A program made the position numbers and the translations under genes. The notes under the pieces are model-generated. The model saw only the letters and a list, made by a program, of their open reading frames with translations. It searched no databases and had not been told where the DNA came from. Positions 44,049 through 57,956 of a DNA stretch of 64,000 nucleotides are shown here, one piece after another. This stretch comes from Selaginella moellendorffii (Eukaryota; Streptophyta; Lycopodiopsida; Selaginellales; Selaginellaceae). The first letter of the stretch is position 1; each line of letters opens with the position of its first letter. The stretch covers positions 440,505 to 504,504 of the forward strand of contig NW_003314296.1 in the NCBI RefSeq assembly GCF_000143415.4. Reading direction: 5' to 3'.

Positions 44049-44215
44049 GATTGAGCGATATTTCGAGAGGGATTGGATAGAGATTCAAGAGATTTCACGC
44101 AAGACTGCTAAGAGATCAATGCAAGAATCCAATAGATCCAGAGATGGATAGAAATCGAAAGATATTTCGAGAGAGATCCGAGATTCAAAAGATTTCACAA
44201 AGAGATAAGAGAGTA
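44049..44215. repeat. Imperfect tandem duplication after the PPR gene
   Basis: 'gatatttcgagag(a/g)gat' with a following 'gagattcaa(a/g)agatttcac' occurs at about 44057-44098 and again at about 44160-44200, a spacing near 100 bp. The open frame at 44144-44365 is built on it and is not considered a gene. Confidence 0.6.
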
Positions 44216-44363
44216 GAAGAGATAGAGATCCAGCAAGAAACGATGGATTACGTCACAGATTCCAGCGATCTTGTCAAGAATGAGAAATATCTTACTGACG
44301 AAGGGATTCCAATGGCGATCGAGCTTGGAGAAAAGAGTCCCTCCACCAAGAACCCTACATTAT

Positions 44364-44685
44364 GACACGTAAGCTGAAAGCCAGCTAGACATTATGCCAG
44401 GTGGGTGCCCACATGGGTACCCACGTGGCGTCATCATACAGCGCTGTAGTCCATTCACTGTACTGACACGTGGCCCACAATGGCGGCAAGACTTGGCTGG
44501 AAATAAAATATAGGGATTGGGACGGGGCTTTTTGCTGGAGATTCCAGCTTTTGGGAAAAACAGGTCACCGCCCATTCCCGAAAGGACCGCTTAACCTTAC
44601 GTGAATGGTAACCGGCTGGTGAGTTTTTACCCCGGGTTTTCACCTCGAGTTTTTACTGCCTGGGTTTTTGCTGCTTGTATATAAA
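44364..44685 (+). promoter_or_regulatory. Promoter with three ACGT boxes and a TATA box
   Basis: Upstream of the small acidic protein gene are GACACGT (44364-44370), CACGTG followed by GCG (44422-44427) and CACGTG followed by GC (44467-44472). The last two are G-box/ABRE-like cores bound by plant bZIP factors, which are typical of ABA- or drought-responsive promoters. A clear TATATAAA lies at 44678-44685, about 115 bp before the ATG at 44799. Stress control is inference. Confidence 0.65.
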
Positions 44686-44798
44686 TCTCTATCATGTATG
44701 TTCACTACACAGGGGCAGCGTTTTCTCTTGGTTCTTCCTCGCTCGCTTCTTCGCTCGCTCTCCTCGCCGATCCATCGATCCATCCCAGAGTTTTGACA

Positions 44799-45469
44799 AT
44801 GAGCTCTGAAGAGGCAAGCACAGATCTGTGAGAATGAGAGTGAGATGATCTTCCTCTTCTTTTGCTCGAGAGCTCTGTTTGATTCTTTCGATTCATTCCT
44901 CCCTTTTACTTCCTTGGCTCCCAACTCTCTGGATCTGGCCCCGATCTCAATCAGTTCTTGGTGGATCGACCATCGTTCCAAAGAAACAGGAAGATAAATG
45001 ACTCTAACTCGAGAGAGACTGACCTGGAACCGAATATCCCCTGATATACTCCCCTGATCATTGTTGAGCTGCTTGACTGGTTTTAAGATTCTTGACATCG
45101 TTTAACAACATGTTTCCTCTTTTGCTGCTCTTTGAACTTATTTTTATTGTCTAGGTAAAGGACGTTCCTCCCCCAACTCCAACTCCAGCTCCAGCTGAAG
45201 AAGTAGCAACTCCAACTCCAACTCCAGCTGAAGAAGTGCCTCCAGCTGAGAAAGTGGCTCCGTCAGCTGAGGAAGCATCAGCTCCAGCTGCAAAAGAAGT
45301 GGCTGCTCCTGAAGTTCCAAGTGAAGAAGCTGCTCCTCCAGCTGCTACACCTGAGCTGGAGGAGAAAACCAAAGAGCTGAGCTTGGAAGATCCACCAGCA
45401 GCAGTTGAAGAAGCAGCACCAGCAGCACCTAAAGCACCAGCAGCATCTGTGTTTAGTGTTACGGTTTAA
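44799..45469 (+). CDS. Small acidic Pro/Ala/Glu-rich protein with a GC-AG intron
   Basis: Predicted 109-residue protein. Exon 1 (44799-44813) encodes only MSSEE. The donor is GAG|GCAAGC, the non-canonical GC type whose surroundings fit the U2 consensus, and the acceptor is 'ttattgtctag' before 45155; the intron is 341 nt. Exon 2 (45155-45469) continues VKDVPPPTPTPAPAEEVATP and is almost wholly Pro, Ala, Glu, Val and Thr with a few Lys, ending AASVFSVTV. It should be disordered and very acidic, with no Cys, no signal peptide and no folded domain. The composition and the ACGT-box promoter recall stress-protective hydrophilic proteins, but no LEA motif is present. The tiny first exon is inferred from the frame and splice sites. 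Confidence 0.6.
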
Positions 45470-45977
45470 ACCCCTTGTGCAAGCATCTCAAACTTTTCCT
45501 ATGAATTCCTTTTGATTAAATATCCAAAACAATTGAATTATAAACAGCGTAAAGAGCTCGCCAATCGTCGTCATGATAGTTTGGCTACTGCTCACAAAGA
45601 AAGGGCGGCCACAGCCTTAAAAAAAATCTCCAAAAACTGGATGGGACACTCTGGGAAGCAAACTGGAAAGCTCGAATGACACAGCATCGATAAATTTCAA
45701 TCCATCACATTGCAGGGTCCAGTCTAGCAGCATCATGCTTTGCGATAATAAATTGGAAATACTCCCACTATTAAAATGTTTTACTGGATTCTTATCCAGA
45801 GAGATATGGAATAATAATCGCATTCCACTGTGAGCGGTGGGGTACTGGAATCTTAAGAACTGACAAAAATTTTTTTTGTATTTTTTCCTGTCCCAACATT
45901 AAAGGAAAATAAAATAAAAGGTGAATAATAAACATAATAGTAATAATTAATCAATATTAATAAATATATCATTGTTC
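45470..45977. other. Convergent intergenic region
   Basis: The region holds the 3' ends of the acidic protein gene (plus) and the CDC48 gene (minus). It is AT-rich near 45870-45970, and no gene or repeat was recognised. Confidence 0.6.
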
Positions 45978-48629
<2,652 letters not shown>

Positions 48630-48688
48630 GGCCAAACCTTTCTAGCGACCTAAGGTGACGGAAACACCTATTATATAACGAAAAAGGC

Positions 48689-49281
48689 TTAAAGGATTAA
48701 AACCTTTTTTTTCACAGGCTAGAAAAGGATGTTCTCAACTCGGCCCGGGAGACTTTACGCATACCTTAGAAACGGAGCGTTGTTGACGAGCAAGCTTTCG
48801 CCTACCATCGAGATCATTCGCATTGCAATCCATGCAAAAGGTTCTATCATTTTGCTCTTCGAAACTGTAGTAACATTATAGAAAAAATCACGAGAGAAAA
48901 GAAAGAATCTCCGACCTGGTTATGGAGCAAAAGGAGCAAAATCCTTCCGCACATCCCTCGCAAGTAATCAAACCATTCAAAAACTTCCTGAGAAGAAAAA
49001 ATAAGAAGTAAAGCATCGAAAGGGAAAAAGGAAGGGGAAAATCTTCCTTACTTGCAGCGAAAGCATTGATCACTGCCCAAAAAATCTGGAGCTGGTACTT
49101 CCATTATTGTGTTCTTGAGATTGAATTGGAAACTCTGCATTCCCGCCCAGAGCTTTTGCAGCGTCCGATCTACAAAGACCTCGCATTCTCTCACATTCTC
49201 GAAATCACAAAACCAGGAGCGTACCATAGATAGATCTCCGCCCGTCACTGCTCGCCGTGGAGTGGCTGGTCTCAAATCCAT
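48689..49281 (-). CDS. Siva-like cysteine-rich zinc-finger protein, 4 exons
   Basis: Predicted 143-residue protein. Exons on the minus strand: 49281-49052, 48987-48916, 48864-48765, 48718-48689; introns are 46-64 nt with consistent phases. After a helical N-terminal part (VRSWFCDFENVRECEVFVDR) comes a dense Cys region: CFRCKKF...ITCEGCAEGFCSFCSITS, then 14 residues later FCMDCNAND. This is four CxxC knuckles, the arrangement of the C-terminal zinc module of Siva proteins. The end is basic (PVKKKVLIL). In animals Siva is a pro-apoptotic adaptor; plant relatives are uncharacterised, so no role is inferred. The assignment rests on Cys spacing and is tentative. Its ATG lies 650 bp upstream of the CDC48 ATG on the same strand, and its stop is only 59 bp from that ATG. 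Confidence 0.55.
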
Positions 49282-49511
49282 CGCTGGGCGCCAAGCGCTT
49301 CATTCCGATAAACCCTAAAATCGCGTTAGCAAAGGAAGAATGAAGGCAAGAGCGCGCGAGAGTTCTTGGATCCAAATTCCCATCGGACGATGAAAATGCC
49401 GCCACGATTTCCGAGCGTGTTAGATCCGAGAATATGCTCCCTCCAAAGCTTAACCCCTCCAAAATTTCCATCGATCGATCGATCCGAGCTCACGATTCGA
49501 TCCGTCCGAGC

Positions 49512-52448
49512 TCACGACTCGCCCCGATTCGACGAAAGCATCGCGAGCTTGGCCATGATCACGTAGGGCGACGATTTCCTGGACTGCATCTCAAAGAGCT
49601 CCTCGGCCGCTCGCCGCCCGCGCTTGACATCGCTGTGGATGGAGCACGCCCCGAGCAGCGTCTCCCACACGCTCTTGCTCAGCTTGTGCGCCGGCATCTT
49701 GCGGAGCCACTCCTCCGCCTCCTCCAGCCGCCCCGCCCGCCCAAAGAGATCGATCATGCAAGCGTAGTGCTCGCGGTAGGGCAAGATCCCGTGATCGTGG
49801 AGCAGCGACGCGAAATATCCACACCCGCGACCGATCAATCCCGCCTGGCTGCAAGCGCTGAGGATGCTCACGAAGCCGATCGCGTCCGCGCGGTGCCCGC
49901 TCTGCTGCATCCGCTCGAACAGCGCGATCGCTCGCTCCGACTGGCCGCGCCGCGCGAATCCAGACACCAGCGCGTTCCACATGAACATCGTGTGTTCTTG
50001 AGCGCCGTGGAAGATCTTCTGCGATTGCTCCAGCCGGCCGCAGCTCGCGTACATGTGGATCAGTGCTGTGATCACGCCGACGTCGCGATCGAAGCCGAGA
50101 TCGGTCGCCCTGCGGTGGATTCTCTCCCCGGCGGTGAGCTCCGCCATGCCCGCGCACGCATTGAGCGCAAGAACTAGGGTAAGCTTGTCCGGCGCGATGT
50201 CCATGGAGTCGTACGTACGGAGAGCCGGCGGCGTGCCGCCATGGGCATCAATCATGGCGTTCCACAGCACGACGTCGCGGCGGTACGGCGGTACCGCCGC
50301 GAAGGCCTCCTCCGCGCGGCTCACCTCCGCGGCACTGCCGTACGCAGCCACGAGTACGGTAGCCACCACGACGTCGCGATTCATGCCGCGCTGCACGACG
50401 TGGCTGTGCACCGCCGCCAACGTCTCGCGACCAGCAGTGGCGGCGGCGGTAAGGGCGTTCACGAACGAGATCTCATCCGGCGTCACGCCCTCGAGTAGCA
50501 TTTCCCCGTAGAGCGTGAGAACGCGCTCGAATTCCTCGTGCTGGGCCAGAGCCGATCCCATCGCGTTCCACGCGATGAGATCCAGCCTCTGGCCGGAGCG
50601 CCGCAGCGCGTCAAACACGGCGTCCGCGCGGCACAGGTCGCGGCACTTGCCGTACATGTTGAGCAGCGCCGTGCGGATGATCACGTCCTCTTCCCGCCCG
50701 GCCTCGGCGACGCAGAGGTGTACGGATGTACCGTGCGGTATCCCACGGTATCCCGCGGCGGCACAGGCGTTGAGAGCGGTCACGAAGCTTATGTCGTCGA
50801 AGGCCATGCCCTGGTGGTGCATCTGGTGGACGAGAGAGAGCGCTTCCTCCCAGAGATTCCTATCGGTATAGGCCGTGATCATCGAGTTCCAGGAGCTCAA
50901 GTCGCGATTGATCGAAGCTCCGCCCATGGCGACATCGAAGACCCGATTGGCAGCATCCAGATCTCCACAGGCGGCGTACATGTGGATCAAGAGACCGCCC
51001 ACATCGGCCTCCACCCCGGATCGCGCTGCCAGCGCGTGGATCTCCACCCCGGACTCCAGATCGAGCAGATTTGCGCAAGCAGTGAGCGCGGCAGCGATCG
51101 AGACCCTCGTCGGCAGGAGCTCGTCGCCGATCGCGGCCCTCATCGCATGGAAGATCTCCATCGTCTCGGCGAATCGCTCGGCGCGAGAGTAGCCCGAGAG
51201 CATCGCGTTCCAGGCGATGAGATCCCGGCGATGGAGCTGGATGGAATCGAAGACCGCTCGAGCGGCGGCGAGATCGCCACACTTGGCGTACATGTCCACC
51301 AGCGCGGTGGCGATGGCGAGGTCGGATCCATGACCGGAGGATCTCGCGATGGTGTGGAGGATGAATCCATCGCCCAGGAGCTGGGGCTGCTCAGCGCTCG
51401 CGATGGATCCCAGCGTGTTGAGGAAGCTGACCTTGTCCGGGGGCACGCCCAGCTCCGGGGAGATCCGGTGGAAGAGCTCGATCGCCTCACGCGGGCGGTG
51501 GTGGTGAGCGAATGCCGCGATCATGGAATTGATCGATACGAGATCCAAGCGATCGATCTTGCGGAAGACATCGCGAGCGCCGGCGAGGCTGCCACAGCTC
51601 CTGGCATAGGCTGTGAGGAGCGCGGTGGCGAGGATGGTGTCCGATCGCAAGAGCTCGTCGTGGATCATGACGCGGTGGAATCGCTCGAGGCGGGGAAGAT
51701 CCACCGGAGCCACGAACGTCGCGATGATCGCCATGAGAGTGCCAGCGTCGGGCCTGGAGCTGGATTCGTGCTGCATCGTGTGGAAGATCGTCGTGGCGGC
51801 GGGCAAGAGGTGCGAGGAGACGTGCGCGGCGATGATCGAGTTCCAGGAGATCGTGTCCTTGCGGGCGATTCGATGGAACGCCCGCGTCGCATCGATCAGG
51901 CTCTGGCACCGTGAGTATCCGGCGATGAGCGCGTTGCCCAGGACGAGATCGGTGGAGAGCCCGGCCTCGTGGATCCATCCCTGGAGCGTTCTCGCGAATT
52001 CAAGATCGCGGGGGTGCTGGAGGAGCTGGATCACGGCCAGGAGCGCGATCTTGTCCGGCGTAGCGCCGTGGAGCAGCATTTCGCGAAAGAGGGCATTTGC
52101 TCTGGAGAAATGCCCATAGCGGGCAAATGCTGCGACGAGGCAAGTCCACGAGACGACGCTCCAGGCGGCAGGGGAGGGGAAGATCCGAGCGGCGGAATCG
52201 ACGTCGCCCATCTTGACGTAGATCTGGAGGAGCTGATTTCCAAGGAACGGATTGATGCCATGACGATCTTTGGTGGCAATGCGGTGGACGCGATTGACCT
52301 GCGAGGGATTTGCGCAAGATCCCAGGAGCCCGGCGAGGGTGGTGTAGCTTGGATCGATGCTGCCCTGCTCCAGGCGATCGATGAGCGTGTCCACGCTTGG
52401 ATTGGCGAGCGTGCTGAGGAATCGTGATGATCGTAGGGCTCGGCTCAT
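49512..52448 (-). CDS. Large pentatricopeptide repeat protein, 978 aa
   Basis: Intron-free PPR gene, the longest reading frame apart from the receptor kinase. It starts at the ATG at 52448 with MSRALRSSRFLSTLANPSVD, a basic Ser-rich stretch without acidic residues for 18 positions that fits a mitochondrial or plastid targeting signal. About 25 P, L and S motifs follow in PLS order (VVSWTCLVAAFARYGHFSRA, TISWNSIIAAHVSSHLLPAA, LSSWNSMITAYTDRNLWEEA, MFMWNALVSGFARRGQSERA). Next come 'ACSQAGLIGRG', 'HYACMIDLFGRAGRLEEAE', and an E region that stops at SPYVIMAKLAMLSSNRGES. No DYW domain is present. Several units carry insertions (YRRDVVLWNAM, LHRRDLIAWNAM), which would shift base-recognition spacing. 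It is downstream of nothing else on this strand for about 1.3 kb. Confidence 0.92.
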   Translation of the reverse strand: MSRALRSSRFLSTLANPSVDTLIDRLEQGSIDPSYTTLAGLLGSCANPSQVNRVHRIATKDRHGINPFLGNQLLQIYVKMGDVDSAARIFPSPAAWSVVSWTCLVAAFARYGHFSRANALFREMLLHGATPDKIALLAVIQLLQHPRDLEFARTLQGWIHEAGLSTDLVLGNALIAGYSRCQSLIDATRAFHRIARKDTISWNSIIAAHVSSHLLPAATTIFHTMQHESSSRPDAGTLMAIIATFVAPVDLPRLERFHRVMIHDELLRSDTILATALLTAYARSCGSLAGARDVFRKIDRLDLVSINSMIAAFAHHHRPREAIELFHRISPELGVPPDKVSFLNTLGSIASAEQPQLLGDGFILHTIARSSGHGSDLAIATALVDMYAKCGDLAAARAVFDSIQLHRRDLIAWNAMLSGYSRAERFAETMEIFHAMRAAIGDELLPTRVSIAAALTACANLLDLESGVEIHALAARSGVEADVGGLLIHMYAACGDLDAANRVFDVAMGGASINRDLSSWNSMITAYTDRNLWEEALSLVHQMHHQGMAFDDISFVTALNACAAAGYRGIPHGTSVHLCVAEAGREEDVIIRTALLNMYGKCRDLCRADAVFDALRRSGQRLDLIAWNAMGSALAQHEEFERVLTLYGEMLLEGVTPDEISFVNALTAAATAGRETLAAVHSHVVQRGMNRDVVVATVLVAAYGSAAEVSRAEEAFAAVPPYRRDVVLWNAMIDAHGGTPPALRTYDSMDIAPDKLTLVLALNACAGMAELTAGERIHRRATDLGFDRDVGVITALIHMYASCGRLEQSQKIFHGAQEHTMFMWNALVSGFARRGQSERAIALFERMQQSGHRADAIGFVSILSACSQAGLIGRGCGYFASLLHDHGILPYREHYACMIDLFGRAGRLEEAEEWLRKMPAHKLSKSVWETLLGACSIHSDVKRGRRAAEELFEMQSRKSSPYVIMAKLAMLSSNRGES

Positions 52449-53699
52449 CCATGACCCCGCCTAGGGTTTCATCCTTTACGCGGCTTTGTAAACTCTACAA
52501 AGTCTTTGGAACAGAACGGACGTACGGGTCCACTTCCACTCACATTTCTATGGCCGGGTATCCTAGGCCTTGCCGGTTTCTTGGCCATCAAGAGCACAGG
52601 AACCAGTTAGTTGAGGAACTTGGACGTGTGATGCGTGAAATGGTTTATGTGTGGATTGAAAGGGAATGTGAGTGTAAAAGAGCAAGAGAAAAAGTGTGTA
52701 TAGGGACATCAACCACACGGAGCTTGCAGCTTGTGGAGCATGGATGGCATACCGTTCGTGGTGTGTTGGGGAATTGTGATCCTGGCCTAGGGTTTTGGAT
52801 TTGCACAATCAAAACTAGGCTCTTAGATCTGTTGGAATCTTTGTGTAACTCGTGATCAAGTGTGTGAGAGAAGTTGGCATCTCTTAGTTACTCGAGTTAG
52901 TGGTGTCCCAGCATGAGAGAATGGAAGGGTTTCATACTGTCGTGTGAGGCATCTCCAGGTGAGAGAGGCCTAGGAGCCAATGCAAGCTTGCTTGATTATA
53001 GCACTCGGCTGACACCTTGAGTTAGGATGTGGTTCACAGTTCATGAAAACGTCCGAAGGCCTTCTAGCTTTTGTGCCACCTGGTGGGCAAATAGTCCAAG
53101 CTAGGACTGATCCATGTTCCCCCATACACTTGATTTACATATCAACAGTACATACATGGGCAGCACTCCAAGTTGGAGCTAATAGTGCCTATGCAACTCT
53201 ATATGAGCAGTTTTAAAAAATGAGAGCCGCAACACCCATGGGTGGACATGTATGACCTCCAAGTCCATGCATTGTTGTAGACCAGGGCTCCCACTGAGCA
53301 TGAGACGGTAATGCTCCTGAGCTAGCAATGCCCATCCCAGATGGCCTGATGGACACAGCATAAATGGGAAAAAGCTACTTGTGTATTGATGCAACCCTCA
53401 CCTGGTTTACATACACATTCTGGTTTCCTTAGATTGTGCCTTGATCTCTCCTTGATCTGCTGCTGTTTGCTCCAACACTCCCCCTCAATCTGATGTCTCT
53501 TATCAGATTGCTACTCCCCCTGTGAGATCAGTCCGAGTTGTTGTCGCAGACGCTCCATGAGCAAATCCGCTGTCATGTCATGGAGATGTATTTCAGCTTG
53601 ACCTCTTCTCTCTCGATCCTCTCCCTGATAAAGTAGTAGAACATCTTGAAATGTTTATTTCTCCCATGACGCACTGGTTCGTGATAGATTGAAGACATG
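52449..53699. other. Intergenic, upstream of the large PPR gene
   Basis: It contains that gene's promoter. The remainder shows only short open frames without recognisable domains. The segment near 53480 ('caacactccccctcaatctgatgtctc') resembles leader sequence often found beside plant Copia elements and may be the edge of the remnant that follows. Confidence 0.4.
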
Positions 53700-54850
53700 C
53701 TGTGTTATTGTTGTAAACGTTTAGTGTTGCTTGCAGCTAAACTGATGTCCTAGAACAAGTATCGAATCCATAAAGCTTCCTTGACAGCTTCTGTAACAAC
53801 TGCTTCACAAGTGGACAATGCCACCATTCTCTATTTCTGGCTGTGCCATGATACAACTGCATTAGAAAATTTAAACTTATACCCAGCTGTTGTCTCCGAC
53901 CATCTAGGTCATCAGCGAGGTTAGCATCTACCATTCCATATCCAATCCAATTTCTCTTGTAAGTTTGACTTACATATTTACCACTGCATACCAATGTCTC
54001 TTCCCAGGATTCTGCATGAACTGGGACACTCTGGAAACTATGTCCAATCTGCTTGATGTGGCTAAATGCATCAATGCTCCAACCATATTTTGATATGGTA
54101 GCATAGCCATCTCTTTCCTCTCCCCCTTGGGAGGAACATGGTTGATTGGCTCTGGAGAGTTTGTTGAATTGTAGTACTGGAGTCAGAGCTGGTCATGTAG
54201 TGAAAAAATAACTGTATTTCCTGATAAGATTTGAAATATACTTATGTTGATGACTCTTTAGAATTCAACTTTCCCTATCACGCACTATTTACAAGCCTAA
54301 CAGAAGGTCATTCAAAGCTGTTGGAAAGCTGTTCTTTAAGCCAATATAGACTTGTTGTCTTTCCAACCATGATAAGATTGTTGACATAAACACACACGAG
54401 AATCATCTGAAAAACAATAATATAAATTCCAATTCTTAGTGATTGTTAAATAGATTGATGGACTTTGCAAATATAACACTACTTTCCTTGGATTGAAGGT
54501 TGACACATATATACTAGTTCCTCTAGCTTGCTATTGAGGAATGTATTTTTAACATCCATCTGCTCAACCTCAAGATTCAAATGATTAGCAGTTGCAAGAA
54601 CAAAGTGGAAAGAAACCATTTTAAATATTGGTGAAATATCTCATTATAATCAATTCCAACTCATTGTTTGTAATCTTTTGCAAATAATCTTGCCTTCTAT
54701 CAATTAATCTCACTTTTCTCCTTGTAATTAGCTTGTGTACCCACTTACCCTATAATTGATGCCTCGCTCAAAACCTCGTGGTTGAACAAGCATCTAGGGA
54801 CCATTCTCCAGCTGAGCAAGATACTCATCCTCACCAATGAAAATGTTATG
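53700..54850 (-). mobile_element. Decayed Ty1/Copia retrotransposon (Copia-3)
   Basis: Minus-strand reading gives a degenerate catalytic box ILVCVYVNNLIMVGKT near 54412-54360 (YVNN in place of YVDD). An RNase H-like frame at 53994-53737 has GYGMVDANLADDLDGRRQQLG, which corresponds to the 'Y.DADWAGD.D.R.S' region. The intervening sequence is full of stops and shifts. The element is older and more decayed than Copia-1. Confidence 0.7.
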
Positions 54851-55977
54851 GTCCCCAAAATGCTTCACCTAAAAAGTTGTTGGTTCATGAATGCATAGTA
54901 ATGCAGAATGGTTTTTTTTTTTTAAAAAGAGTGTCTCGGTAGTGAACTAGTGATTGAAGCATCTAGAGACTCATCATTGTCTCATCTCAAGCCATTACTG
55001 TCTGAGTATCCAGTTTATTAAAATTCTGAAGTGAAGTACCTCGTTTTGAGATTTCAGAGTTATTGTTATTGGTGGTGGGAGGAAAATCTTCTTAAAGTGA
55101 TGGTTCAAGAGGTAGTGGCAATGGTGATTTTATTGAGGAGTTTTTCTATTCTATTGATTTTATTAAGTATCAAATTGTGTGTTAAGGAAGTTGAGTAGTG
55201 TGAGTCTCTTATTTATGTTGTAGTTTATAACAAGATATCTTTTATTATTCACCTTTTTGTTTAGATAGAGTCTCTTATAATAGAAGGTATTTTGTTATCC
55301 AAGTTTTACACACATCTTATCCCCTTTTAGATGGCTATTTTGTGAGGCAACTAGTCATGCTTTGATCCGTGTATGCTCCACCAAGAGGAAGGACATACAC
55401 ATGAATGCTCAATATGTACGATTTTAAATTTAGGGGTAGGAATATACTTTGCTCAAGGGCATATTATATTTTAAATAGCCACTAATCAATGAGAATCGAA
55501 CCCATGCCATTTGCTCCGTCCATGTATGTTCCACCAAAAGGAAGGACATATGCATAGATGCCCAATATGTACTGTGAGGGCCAAGTGTACGGCTATAATG
55601 CCGTATACTAATATTAGCGTAATGGGAGTTTAGTAGCCATCAGATTGGTTTCAATTTGGACTACTTACCCCTGTATACAAGTTAGGGTTTTTGGGCTAAT
55701 TGATATGGACATTTTTTGTATTTCCTTTCCATATTCCAAGCACTCACATTAATGGAGGTAAGGGGCACTTTTGATTGTCCCTGAGGAGTGCTTGAATTTG
55801 GGATTTTGGTTTAGATCTAACTTTTGCATCGTCTAGATCTAGCTTTTTCCATTTCCTTTCTTTTGTTCTTCTCTTTCAGGATTTTGGTTTAGATAACTTT
55901 TTGCATTGTTTAGATTTACCATTTCCTTCTAGCTTTTTGTCATTTCTCTTCTTTTGCTCTTTTTCATTCATCTTCAT
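54851..55977. other. AT-rich spacer, possible gypsy LTR
   Basis: No gene. A direct repeat of about 60 bases ('ccaccaa(g/a)aggaaggacata' core) occurs at about 55376-55425 and 55530-55580. From about 55573 ('tgtgagggccaagtg') to about 55900 the sequence has the look of an LTR and leader for the gypsy element that follows, but the partner LTR would lie outside the window and a clear primer-binding site was not found. Confidence 0.4.
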
Positions 55978-57956
55978 GGTAGATCAACAATCTCCTCCTT
56001 TGACTCTAGAGCAACAATTGGTACAATTGCTTGATGCTATGCGCTTGCAATTGAACAATCAAACTCAGTTCATGGTGGTGTTCACGGCACATGGTACAAC
56101 TCTTCCTGCTTTTGGTGCCAATCCTTGTGTTCAGCCGGAGTTTTTTCACGGGAATCTTGGGGATGATGTGTACCATTGGTTCAATCACTTCATGGTGATT
56201 GCCACATATCATTTTTGGGATGATGCTCGATGTTTGCATGAGTTTCCCACGTATTTTTAAGGGACAGTGTTGCAATGGTACAATGGTTTGAGTGTAGCCA
56301 TTTGTGGGGATTGGAGTGTTCTCTCGGACGTCTTCAAACGCGCCTTCGGACATGCCGACGACTGTGATGATGCCTTCTAACAATTGTATCGTCTTTGCCA
56401 AGGGCCATCTGAGTCGGGTGGTGCAATTTGGCATTCATTTCCGAAGTCTTTTGCTTCGTGCGGAGCTAAATATATTAGAACGCATCAAGCTAGGAATATT
56501 GTGGCCAACACTTCTTCAAGATCTTGTTGGACTTGTGTCTGCACTTGCTCCTGCCACCCTTGACGATGTTCTTCGCTTGGCACAACATTATGAGACGTCG
56601 CCTCTTCCACTTCTTGCTGCACATACTTCAGCTCCACTTCCTATGGGTGATGGTCTTGTTCCAATGGAGGTTGATGCTATTGCTGCTCGAGTCCAAGGAC
56701 AAGGGTGAAGACATGGTTGTGGCTGTGATGTTCATTGCTGGGCGTGTGATGAAATTGGTCATACTTATCGGCGTTGTTGGTGTTTTCCGGATTGGCGACC
56801 TTCATTTCCTAGCTGGAGACTTTAGCGTTAGTAACATCCCATTGGTGCTGTTGCAGTGGAAGGTTGGACATCGAGATGCATCCGAGAAACAAGGAGTCGC
56901 GCGAGTAACGAAGGAACCTTGCGCGAATAAGTCAGTGACCCCTCCATATTTCTTTTGAGAGTATCATCAAGGGGTTCACTCGGCACCGGTTCATCCAATG
57001 TTTACTTTTTAAACTCGTTTTTATAACAAGAGGTCTTCTATTATTCTCTCCGTGTTGGTTGATACAGGTTCGAGTTTATCTTCTATTATTTGATCTGTTG
57101 CCACACGTTGCTATCTACACTTGTGTTGTGTGGTGAAACCAGTTTTCATTCTTTATAGCAATGGCCGTACACATGCATGTGCACAGGATGAGATGGACTT
57201 GGTTGTGTGTATGAGCGATCTCAAGCTTGAGTTGCAGTAATTGCGGGTGGTGTCGAGTTAAGCTTTTGACTTCATCCTTAGTATGAATTGGTTACAACGC
57301 AATTATGCCAAGTGTGACTTTGAGGCTTCTTCCCCTTGTCTCATACTTCCTTATGTTTCATCCATTCCTCTCACTTCCGTACCTCTTCGTCCCTCTATTT
57401 CTACCTTTGCTTCCATTACTTTTATTCCCCCACTATTTCCTTCTATGTTTCTGTCTTGTTTTGCTCTTCCCTTTTCCAATCCCCCCAACAATTTTTATAT
57501 TGCAGCGGTTGACTGGCTCATGAAGGAGTATTTTGATCTCTTTGAATTTGATCTATCATCTGGGGCCAAGATTGCCACACGTCATCCGATTTTAACCGAG
57601 GATGCTGGTCCAATCAAGATTACTATTTGTCATCGGTCACCCAAGGAGATCAAGATTTTACGTGCAAACGTCAAGGAGATGTTAGAGAAGGGTGTTATTT
57701 GAAAATCATGGAGTCCTTGGGCATGTGAACCTCATCTTATGGCGAAGCCTGATGGGAGTATTCGTTTCTACATTGACTATCGTCTGTTAAATGAAGTGAC
57801 AATCCCAGATATGTACCCTCTTCCTCATACTGCTGATCTCTTGGATCATTTGGGGCGAAGTCGTTGGTTCACTAAGCTAGATTTTGCTTCTGAGTACTGG
57901 CAAGTACCGATGGCCGAAGAAGATATTCCTAAGACTGCTTTTCATATACCATTTTG
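55978..57956 (+). mobile_element. Ty3/gypsy retrotransposon, interrupted inside reverse transcriptase
   Basis: Order fits gypsy. Gag runs from the ATG at 55978 (MVDQQSPPLTLEQQLVQLLD, then FHGNLGDDVYHWFNHFMV) and is broken by a stop near 56260. Protease VDTGSSLSSII is near 57058-57092, with its trailing MNWLQRNYAKCDF at 57283. The start of reverse transcriptase is at about 57530-57956 (EMLEKGVI, a stop, then SPWACEPHLMAKPDGSIRF, LPHTADLLDHLG, WFTKLDFASEYWQVPMAEED). The frame has several stops, so the element is inactive. The reading ends at 'KTAFHIPF' because another LTR element is inserted there. The rest of pol should lie beyond position 64000. Confidence 0.88.

Noticed and set aside
44144-44365. 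73-codon plus-strand frame after the third PPR gene
   Set aside because: Built on an imperfect tandem duplication, with no homology or conserved features.
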